This document shows, piece after piece, positions 6,084-10,551 of a stretch of 10,551 nucleotides of DNA; positions within the stretch are counted from its first letter, which is position 1; every line of letters starts with the position of its first letter. The translations under genes and the position numbers were made by a program. Below the pieces are notes generated by a model. The model made no database searches, was not told where the DNA came from, and saw nothing but the letters and a program-made list of their open reading frames with translations. Source of the stretch: CAVQZC01 sp963718315 (GTDB lineage: Bacteria > Actinomycetota > Thermoleophilia > Gaiellales > JAICJC01); NCBI GenBank assembly GCA_963718315.1, contig CAVQZC010000015.1, positions 1-10,551 on the forward strand. Reading direction: 5' to 3'.

Positions 6084-6089
6084 TCCCTC
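6084..6089 (-). promoter_or_regulatory. Ribosome binding site of thrC, pairable with upstream leader
   Basis: GAGGGA lies 7 nt before the ATG (minus strand). The segment GGATCACC (6086-6079), which covers the 3' half of this site and the spacer, is exactly complementary to GGTGATCC (6235-6228) on the 5' side of the aptamer. Confidence 0.7.
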
Positions 6090-6112
6090 GGGTCGGGCCG
6101 TTGCCGGCCGGT

Positions 6113-6219
6113 TCACATCTTCCGGAGCGGTGCTCCGCCGGAGTTGGCACCGCTCCCGCGAGGGCGAGATGGTTGCCGAGGCTTCACAGGGCCGGTTCCC
6201 TCCGCCTCTCTGGATGCGA
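6113..6219 (-). promoter_or_regulatory. SAM-I (S-box) riboswitch aptamer upstream of thrC
   Basis: The minus strand shows the S-box consensus in order. Closing helix P1 is TCGCATC (6219-6213) with GATGTGA (6119-6113), 7 bp with one G-U. AGAGAGGCGGAGGGA follows, containing the kink-turn GGAGGGA. Next come CCGGCCCTGTGAAGCC and GGCAACC, then a variable hairpin centred on CCC-TCGC-GGG, and GGTGCCAACTCC leading into P4 (TCCGG...CCGGA). These blocks are the near-invariant SAM-binding core of Rfam SAM (RF00162). The aptamer ends 36 nt before the thrC ATG. A hairpin with a GCAA tetraloop (GGCCG 6109-6105, CGGCC 6100-6096) lies between. No terminator with a U-run is present, so control of translation is more likely than of transcription. 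Confidence 0.92.
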
Positions 6220-6227
6220 CGTGTCGA

Positions 6228-6242
6228 GGATCACCCCCGACC
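6228..6242 (-). promoter_or_regulatory. Pre-aptamer switching segment of the thrC leader
   Basis: Two adjacent 5' segments have partners downstream of the aptamer. GGTGATCC (6235-6228) is complementary to GGATCACC (6086-6079), with TCG/CGA continuing the helix past a one-nt bulge. GGTCGGG (6242-6236) is complementary to CCCGACC (6097-6091). The order of the segments makes the two helices mutually exclusive in simple nested folding. The first would bury the thrC ribosome binding site. Confidence 0.45.
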
Positions 6243-6268
6243 GGTGACGCAGTTGCTTCCTTGTTCGA

Positions 6269-6298
6269 AGACTAGTCGGGCCGGGTTCCAGGCGTCAA
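6269..6298 (-). promoter_or_regulatory. Sigma-70-type promoter of thrC
   Basis: On the minus strand TTGACG (6298-6293) is followed by an 18-nt spacer and TAGTCT (6274-6269, TANNNT). Transcription would start near 6262, about 40 nt before the riboswitch, so thrC has its own promoter although the sulfite/nitrite reductase gene lies upstream on the same strand. Confidence 0.6.
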
Positions 6299-6326
6299 CG
6301 CACAACCGAGTGAGGCACCGGTCGAG

Positions 6327-7985
6327 CTACGCGGCGACCTCTTCGCGGGTGCGCTCCTGGGTGACGGCGATGCCGATCAGCGACGCCAGCCGGGTGTCGG
6401 CCTGGGCGTCGGCCCACGACGAGAACGTCTCGCCTGGAGCGCGCTCGCCCTTCCAGGCGCGGACGATGCGCTCGACGGCATAGCGGGCGTCGTCGGCAGG
6501 GATCGCCTTCGACGCGACCCGGCGGCCGAACCCCGCCTCTGCGCCAAGCCGCCCGCCGACGTGCAGGATGAAGCCCTGCACCCGCTGGCCGTCAGCTCTC
6601 TTGGCGATCCCGCCCTGCAGGCCGATGTCGGCGATCTGGTACTGGGCGCAGGCGTTGGGGCACCCGTTCAGGTTGATCCGGATCGAGCCGTCGAGGTCGC
6701 CGATCCGGCGCTCCAGGTGCTCGATCAGCTCGGCGGCGCGCTGCTTGGTCTCGACGATCGCCAGCTTGCAGAACTCCATGCCCGTGCACGAGATGACGCC
6801 GCGCCGGAACGCCGACGCCTCGGTTGGCAACCCGAGGTCGGCCAGCTCGGCGGCCACCGCGTCGACGTGCTCGTCGGGGACGTCCACGACGATGATGTTC
6901 TGGCGGTTGGTGCACCGGAGCTGCCCGGAGCCGTAGCGGGTGGCGATGTCGGCGACGCCGATCATCTGATCGGCGTGGAACCGGCCGCGCAGCGTGGTGC
7001 CGCCGACGTAGTACAGCCCGTGCTGCACCTGGGGGTGGATGCCGAGGTGGTCGCGGTGCGGATCGAGCGGCTCGTTGGGCTCGACCGAGGTCGGCAGCTC
7101 GCGGCCCAGATGCTTGCAGAGCTCGGCGCGGAAGCGCTCGACGCCCCACTCGTCGACCAGGAACTTGATCCGCGCCCGGGTCCTCTTGTTGCGGCGGCCC
7201 TCGTCGCGGAAGATCTCGGTGATCCCGCGGCAGACCTCGACCGCCTCGTCGGGCAACACGAACACGTCCAGCCGCCGGCCCAGCCGGGCGGAAGCGCCCA
7301 GCCCCCCGCCGACCCAGACGTCGTAGCCGATCACCCCGTCCTTGTCGACGGCGACCAGCCCGATGTCGTTGATCTCGTGCTGGGCGCAGCCGTGCGCGCA
7401 CGCCGACACCGAGACCTTGAACTTGCGGGGCAGGTTCGAGTACTCACGCTTGCCGACGAACTCCTGCTCGAGGGCATCGATCAGCGGGCGCGAATCGATC
7501 AGCTCGTGCCCGTCGACCCCCGTCAGCGGGCAGCCGACGATGTTCCGCCAGACGTCACCGCACGCCTGCGTGAACGACAGCCCAACCGCATTCAGCTCGT
7601 CGAGGACGACAGGGATGTCCTCGATCGCCAGGTTGTGCAGCTGGATGTTCTGGCGGGTGGTGATGTCGCCCATCCCGCGCCCGTACCGCTCCGCCAGCTC
7701 GCCGATCGTCCGCATCTGGTCAGCGGTGACGATCCCGTTGGGGAACTTCACCCGCAGCATGAACAGCCCGTCGGTCTCCTCGGACGGTCCCGGCTCGCCC
7801 GCCGTCGCGTTCGCTTCCGCCCGCTGGGTGTAGATGCCGTACCAGCGGAACAGCGCCAGGTCGTCGGGCTCGATGGCGGCGAAGCCCAGCTCGGCGTACC
7901 GGTAGATGTCGGCGAGCACATCGAGGCCGTTCTTGCGCGACTTGATGTGCTCGATCTCGGGAAGCTTGGCGGCGGTGTCGGTCAT
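6327..7985 (-). CDS. Ferredoxin-type siroheme sulfite/nitrite reductase
   Basis: This 552-aa cytosolic siroheme/[4Fe-4S] enzyme catalyses six-electron reduction of sulfite to sulfide or nitrite to ammonia. It shows the duplicated family architecture, with ferredoxin-like halves (FMLRVKFPNGIVTADQMRTIGELAERYGRGMGDITTRQNIQLH, later HADQMIGVADIATRYGSGQLRCTNRQNIIV). The cluster/siroheme motif is C-x5-C (CTGMEFC) and C-x3-C (CPNAC): C400, C406, C442 and C446 from this ATG. YGIYTQR near residue 50 and QACGD near 140 sit at about the spacing of the Tyr-Cys crosslink described in Mycobacterium tuberculosis NirA/SirA, which would favour sulfite. This is suggestive only. The ATG at 7985 is chosen over the GTG at 7991 because AAGGAG (7998-7993) lies 7 nt upstream. 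No cys, sat or nas genes are adjacent. The promoter contains a palindrome next to a divergent GntR gene. Confidence 0.9.
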   Translation of the reverse strand: MTDTAAKLPEIEHIKSRKNGLDVLADIYRYAELGFAAIEPDDLALFRWYGIYTQRAEANATAGEPGPSEETDGLFMLRVKFPNGIVTADQMRTIGELAERYGRGMGDITTRQNIQLHNLAIEDIPVVLDELNAVGLSFTQACGDVWRNIVGCPLTGVDGHELIDSRPLIDALEQEFVGKREYSNLPRKFKVSVSACAHGCAQHEINDIGLVAVDKDGVIGYDVWVGGGLGASARLGRRLDVFVLPDEAVEVCRGITEIFRDEGRRNKRTRARIKFLVDEWGVERFRAELCKHLGRELPTSVEPNEPLDPHRDHLGIHPQVQHGLYYVGGTTLRGRFHADQMIGVADIATRYGSGQLRCTNRQNIIVVDVPDEHVDAVAAELADLGLPTEASAFRRGVISCTGMEFCKLAIVETKQRAAELIEHLERRIGDLDGSIRINLNGCPNACAQYQIADIGLQGGIAKRADGQRVQGFILHVGGRLGAEAGFGRRVASKAIPADDARYAVERIVRAWKGERAPGETFSSWADAQADTRLASLIGIAVTQERTREEVAA

Positions 7986-7992
7986 CGGCACA

Positions 7993-7998
7993 CTCCTT
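7993..7998 (-). promoter_or_regulatory. Ribosome binding site deciding the reductase start
   Basis: AAGGAG lies 7 nt before the ATG at 7985 but only 1 nt before the upstream GTG at 7991, so translation should begin at 7985. Confidence 0.75.
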
Positions 7999-8024
7999 GC
8001 TGAGCGGTCTGGCGGCTGGGGCTC

Positions 8025-8053
8025 ACCGTAGCAAGTTTGGATCCAAACCTCAA
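8025..8053 (-). promoter_or_regulatory. Promoter of the sulfite/nitrite reductase gene
   Basis: On the minus strand TTGAGG (8053-8048) is followed by exactly 17 nt and then TACGGT (8030-8025). Transcription would start near 8018, giving a leader of about 30 nt that contains the ribosome binding site. The spacer is occupied by a perfect palindrome. Confidence 0.6.
8035..8048. promoter_or_regulatory. 14-bp palindromic operator, probably for the GntR regulator
   Basis: GTTTGGATCCAAAC is a perfect 14-bp palindrome. It fills the gap between the -35 and -10 of the reductase promoter and lies 75 bp before the divergent GntR gene. GntR/FCD dimers bind short palindromes of this size, and a protein bound here would block RNA polymerase. 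Confidence 0.65.
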
Positions 8054-8068
8054 ATGTTGGGATACATT
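8053..8068. promoter_or_regulatory. Second inverted repeat in the divergent gap
   Basis: AATGT (8053-8057) and ACATT (8064-8068) flank TGGGAT. The repeat directly adjoins the reductase -35 on its upstream side and could be a weaker second site for the same regulator or for an activator. Confidence 0.35.
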
Positions 8069-8110
8069 CTTCACCTGTTCACGGGAGAATCCCGCCGCTC
8101 TCTGCGCTGA

Positions 8111-8123
8111 TACCATCGCCCCA
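8111..8123 (+). promoter_or_regulatory. Leaderless-type -10 element of the GntR gene
   Basis: TACCAT (8111-8116) is followed by 6 nt and then ATG at 8123, with no Shine-Dalgarno between. Transcription would begin at the start codon. The hexamer and spacing equal those before the debranching-enzyme gene. Confidence 0.45.
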
Positions 8124-8839
8124 TGACCGACCGTCGCGCGACCACCAGCCTGAGCCGAGCCGATGACCTCGCCCACGAGCTCCAGGTCGAGATCATCACC
8201 GGCCGGATCCCGCTGGGCACGCGCCTGCGCCAGGAGGACCTGGCGGCGCGCTTCGGCGTCAGCCGGACGCCGATCAGGGAGGCCCTGCGCCAGCTTCAGG
8301 CGATCGGGCTGGTCGAGCAGCTCGGGCACCGGGGAGCGCTCGTGCGCTCATTCTCGGCCGACGAGTGCCGCAACATCTTCCTCGTCCGCGCCGAGCTCGA
8401 GGGCCTGGCCGCCGAGCGCGCGGCAGGCCGGCTGACCACCTACGACACCTCCGACCTGGCGGCCGCCCAGGCGTTGCTGCTGGCCGGCAGCCAGGCCCAC
8501 GAGCAGCTCGACCCCAGCGCCGAGACGGAGCGGCGGATCGCCCTCGAGCAGTGCTCGCAGGCCAACGAGCTGTTCCACAACGTGATCCTGGCCGCGGCAA
8601 ACTGCAACCCGCTCCGCGACACGGTGCAGTCACTCGCCAACCAGGTGCCGCGCTCAGTGGCGTGGCACACGTTCGCCGACGACCCGAGCATCATCCCGCG
8701 CAGCGCCGAGGACCACGACCGCATCATCGAGTCGCTCCAGAAGCCCGACCCCAAGCGCGCACGCCGGCTGCTGCGGGCCCATGTGCTGGACACCGGCGAG
8801 ACGCTGGCCCGCTGGCTCGAGCGGCACACGCGAGGCTGA
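8123..8839 (+). CDS. GntR-family regulator with FCD domain
   Basis: This 238-aa one-component regulator has an N-terminal winged helix (about 10-75: LAHELQVEIITGRIPLGTRLRQEDLAARFGVSRTPIREALRQLQAIGLVEQLGHRGALV) that fits the GntR signature. The C-terminal all-helical FCD ligand domain (about 82-232) carries the expected metal/ligand histidines H152 (NELFHNVI), H198 (EDHDRI) and H220 (RAHVLDT), so it probably binds a carboxylate through a metal ion. It is divergent from the sulfite/nitrite reductase gene, and the intervening palindrome at 8035-8048 makes that gene its most likely target. FCD ligands are usually organic acids, so a sulfur or nitrogen metabolite as effector would be unexpected. 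The effector is unknown. Confidence 0.9.
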   Translation: MTDRRATTSLSRADDLAHELQVEIITGRIPLGTRLRQEDLAARFGVSRTPIREALRQLQAIGLVEQLGHRGALVRSFSADECRNIFLVRAELEGLAAERAAGRLTTYDTSDLAAAQALLLAGSQAHEQLDPSAETERRIALEQCSQANELFHNVILAAANCNPLRDTVQSLANQVPRSVAWHTFADDPSIIPRSAEDHDRIIESLQKPDPKRARRLLRAHVLDTGETLARWLERHTRG

Positions 8840-8844
8840 GCACG

Positions 8845-8857
8845 GGCGGGTTCCGCC
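8845..8857 (+). terminator. Short hairpin after the GntR gene
   Basis: GGCGG (8845-8849), GTT, CCGCC (8853-8857) is a 5-bp stem starting 6 nt after the stop. It is weak, without a T-run, but well placed to end the GntR transcript. Confidence 0.35.
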
Positions 8858-8873
8858 ACACCCCGGAGCTGCA

Positions 8874-8901
8874 TGTCGAGAATCGCCGACCGGCTCCGCT
8901 C
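8874..8901 (+). promoter_or_regulatory. Candidate ECF42-type promoter before the DGPF gene
   Basis: TGTCGA (8874-8879) equals the -35 motif I recall being described for ECF42 sigma factors. At a 17-nt spacing there is CGCTC (8897-8901), an imperfect match to the expected short CG-rich -10. If real, the sigma factor encoded two genes on would drive its own operon. TGTCGA also occurs elsewhere in the window by chance, so this is tentative. Confidence 0.35.
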
Positions 8902-8937
8902 ACCCAGTGATGGCCCGCACCACGCGGGGCCCTGGAC

Positions 8938-8944
8938 AGAGGAG
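8938..8944 (+). promoter_or_regulatory. Ribosome binding site of the DGPF protein
   Basis: AGAGGAG lies 6 nt before the ATG at 8951 and selects this start over the in-frame upstream ATG at 8873. Confidence 0.7.
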
Positions 8945-8950
8945 ACGACC

Positions 8951-9346
8951 ATGCCGAAGTACCTGATTCTCAAGCACTACCGCGGCGGTCCGGAGCCGCA
9001 CCGTCCGTGCCCGCCGATGGACCGGTGGGCTCCCGAGGACGTCGAGGCGCACATGACCTTCCTCAGGCATGTCCGCGATGTGCTCCAGGAGAGCGGCGAG
9101 TACGTCGATGCGCAGGCGCTCACGCCGGCCCGGACCTGGGTCCGCTACGGCGGCCCGGACGCGGCGCCGGTCACGACCGACGGGCCGCTGCCGGAGACCA
9201 GCGATCTCGTGGCCGGCTGGTACATGGTCGACGTCGAGTCCAACAAGCGCGCGCTCGAGATCGCAGCCTGGGTCTCCTCCGAGCCGGGCCCGGGCGGGGA
9301 GCCACTGTACGAGTGGCTCGACGTCCGCGAGGTCATGACCGGCTGA
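8951..9346 (+). CDS. DGPF/YCII-domain protein
   Basis: This 131-aa small cytosolic protein has a ferredoxin-like dimeric alpha/beta-barrel fold. MPKYLILKHY is the typical first strand. TTDGPLPETSDLVAGWYMVDVES (75-97) contains the DGP-x-x-ET signature of the YCII-related/DGPF family, and the strand GWYMVDV follows it. The biochemical function of the family is unsettled. These proteins are the standard genomic partners of ECF42 sigma factors, and here such a gene starts 6 nt after this stop, so the two are very likely cotranscribed and translationally coupled. It could be an enzyme induced by the sigma factor or a component of its signalling, which the sequence cannot decide. Confidence 0.88.
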   Translation: MPKYLILKHYRGGPEPHRPCPPMDRWAPEDVEAHMTFLRHVRDVLQESGEYVDAQALTPARTWVRYGGPDAAPVTTDGPLPETSDLVAGWYMVDVESNKRALEIAAWVSSEPGPGGEPLYEWLDVREVMTG

Positions 9347-9352
9347 CCCGAG

Positions 9353-10540
9353 GTGACCGTCGCTCCCGTAGACCAACTGGACGAGGGTGCTCTGCGCGCC
9401 ATCGTCCCACGGGTGCTGGCAGACATGGTCGGGCAGGGAGAGGACATCGATGTTGCCGAGGACGCGCTGCAGGAGGCGCTCCTGGAGGCGCTACGGGTGT
9501 GGCCGGAGCACCCGCCCCGGGCCCCGCGCGCGTGGCTGACGGCAGTGGCGACGCGCCGGCTCGTCGACGCCCGCCGCGCGGACGTCGCCCGCCTGCGCCG
9601 TGAGGAGCAGATGCCATCCGAGCCGCCCCCCGCCTCCCCGGACGTGGGCGACGACACCCTCTTCGTGCTGTTCTGCTGCTGCCACCCTGGGCTCGCGCCC
9701 GCGTCCCAGGTGGCGCTGACGCTGCGCGCGGTCGGCGGCCTCACCACACGCGAGATCGCGGACGCCTTCTACGTTCCGGAAGCCACGATGGCGCAGCGCA
9801 TCAGCAGGGCGAAACGGGCGCTCCAGGGGCGCCGTCTCGACCAGCCCGGCGACCTCGGAGTCGTGCTGCGCGTGCTGTACCTCATCTACACCGCCGGCCA
9901 CGCGGGGCGGGTCGACCTCGCTGTCGAGGCGATCCGGCTCTCGCGACAACTCACCCTCGTCACCGATGAGCCCGAGGCGCGCGGGCTGCTGGCACTGATG
10001 CTGCTCAACCGTGCCCGCAACGCGGCGCGGACCGACGCAGAGGGCCGGCTCGTCCCACTCGACCGGCAGGACCGCAGCCAGTGGGACACCCGCGAGATCG
10101 CAGAAGGCGTCCGGATCCTGCAGTCGGCACTGGCAGCACAGCGCCCCGGCCGCTACCAGATCGAGGCGGCCATCGCCGCCCTCCACGACGACGCGGCTTG
10201 CTCCGAGGAGACGGACTGGCCTCAGATCCTCGGGTGGTACGACGACCTCGTCGCGCTCACTAACGACCCTGTTCGGCAGGACCCCGCCGCAGTGCTCGGC
10301 CGTGCGGTCGCGGTTGGCCATGTGCACGGCGCCGCACCCGGGTTGCGCGAGACCGACCGCCTCCGCGGGGTCATCGACGAGCGGTACCGATGGCACGCCG
10401 TTCGTGGACACCTGCACGAGCTCGACGGCGACCTGTCTGCTGCGGCTGCCGCGTACGCGGCAGCCGCAAGCCTGGCTACCGCGGTCGCCGAGCGCGACCA
10501 CCTTGTCCGTCAGGCCGTCCGCGCACGTTCTCGGATCTGA
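9353..10540 (+). CDS. ECF42-type RNA polymerase sigma factor with C-terminal extension
   Basis: This 395-aa protein is about twice the length of a minimal ECF sigma factor. Region sigma2 (about 12-85) contains EDIDVAEDALQEALLEALRVWPEH and PRAWLTAVATRRLVDARR. Region sigma4 (about 102-160) contains LFVLFCCCHPGLAPASQVALTLRAVGGLTTREIADAFYVPEATMAQRISRAKR, the characteristic ECF42 wording. The extension (165-395) is helical and TPR-like, with VLYLIYTAGH, DEPEARGLLALMLL, GRYQIEAAIAALH, TDWPQILGWYDDL, GRAVAVG and YRWHAVRGHLHE. The NEGY found in most homologues after YLI is TAGH here. No anti-sigma gene is next to it. In this group the extension is thought to control activity. The GTG follows the DGPF stop by 6 nt without a strong ribosome binding site, suggesting coupled translation. 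Confidence 0.9.
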   Translation: MTVAPVDQLDEGALRAIVPRVLADMVGQGEDIDVAEDALQEALLEALRVWPEHPPRAPRAWLTAVATRRLVDARRADVARLRREEQMPSEPPPASPDVGDDTLFVLFCCCHPGLAPASQVALTLRAVGGLTTREIADAFYVPEATMAQRISRAKRALQGRRLDQPGDLGVVLRVLYLIYTAGHAGRVDLAVEAIRLSRQLTLVTDEPEARGLLALMLLNRARNAARTDAEGRLVPLDRQDRSQWDTREIAEGVRILQSALAAQRPGRYQIEAAIAALHDDAACSEETDWPQILGWYDDLVALTNDPVRQDPAAVLGRAVAVGHVHGAAPGLRETDRLRGVIDERYRWHAVRGHLHELDGDLSAAAAAYAAAASLATAVAERDHLVRQAVRARSRI

Positions 10541-10551
10541 GCGCTTAGCGC
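10541..10551. repeat. GCGC-TTA-GCGC dyad at the window end
   Basis: A 4-bp inverted repeat directly follows the sigma-factor stop and is cut by the window edge. It may be the start of a terminator hairpin. Too little is visible to say more. Confidence 0.25.

Noticed and set aside
6113..6219. T-box or threonine attenuator as the thrC leader element
   Set aside because: There is no T-box sequence (TGGNACC), specifier loop or leader peptide with Thr/Ile codons. The S-box blocks match in order.
6076..6327. A reductase-thrC operon without a separate promoter
   Set aside because: A well-spaced TTGACG-N18-TAGTCT promoter and a dedicated riboswitch lie in the 250-bp gap, so thrC is probably transcribed independently. 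Read-through cannot be excluded because no strong terminator follows the reductase gene.
6561..8003. A 480-codon open frame antisense to the sulfite/nitrite reductase
   Set aside because: Its translation is low-complexity and rich in Val, Asp, Arg and Gly with no family motif. It mirrors the codon periodicity of the strongly conserved reductase on the other strand.

Overview
The window is dense, high-GC DNA with frequent GTG starts, short intergenic gaps and an actinobacterial gene repertoire: a LysM/lytic transglycosylase with a His/Arg-rich linker, a two-domain glycogen-debranching-type glucosidase, a ferredoxin-type sulfite/nitrite reductase, and an ECF42-like sigma factor beside a DGPF/YCII protein. 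The style points to Actinomycetota, possibly the Thermoleophilia (Gaiellales/Solirubrobacterales). That placement is inferred from protein character, not from a marker gene. No rRNA, tRNA, CRISPR array, transposase or integrase was recognised.

Layout. At 17-76 (minus) there is a short aldo/keto reductase-like remnant. Plus-strand genes follow: an NAD(P)H-dependent FMN reductase (176-751) and a secreted LysM-LysM-transglycosylase (825-1715). A convergent gap with a GGGGT/ACCCC palindrome separates them from a cysteine-rich ArsR-family regulator (minus, 1803-2135). This regulator is divergent from thioredoxin (2206-2535), and the gap between them holds two inverted repeats. After a perfect 24-bp GC palindrome comes the debranching-type enzyme (2606-4693). 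Its GTG start looks leaderless and lies inside a perfect 11-bp inverted repeat. A hairpin-rich convergent gap (4694-4840) separates it from threonine synthase (minus, 4841-6076).

The most notable element is the threonine synthase leader. It contains a clear SAM-I (S-box) riboswitch aptamer at 6113-6219 (minus), preceded by a sigma-70-type promoter and followed by a strong ribosome binding site. Sequence on the 5' side of the aptamer can pair with the ribosome binding site region, and a second, mutually exclusive pairing is also possible. This suggests SAM-dependent translational control of a threonine gene. Upstream on the same strand is a siroheme sulfite/nitrite reductase (6327-7985). It is divergent from a GntR/FCD regulator (8123-8839), and a perfect 14-bp palindrome lies between the -35 and -10 of the reductase promoter, so repression by the GntR protein is the simplest reading.

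The right end carries a DGPF/YCII protein (8951-9346) and an ECF42-type sigma factor with a C-terminal helical-repeat extension (9353-10540). They are 6 nt apart and form a typical two-gene unit. The genes look like housekeeping and stress functions with local one-component regulation. The regulatory DNA and RNA (S-box on thrC, operator in the reductase promoter, leaderless start inside an inverted repeat) is more unusual than the proteins.
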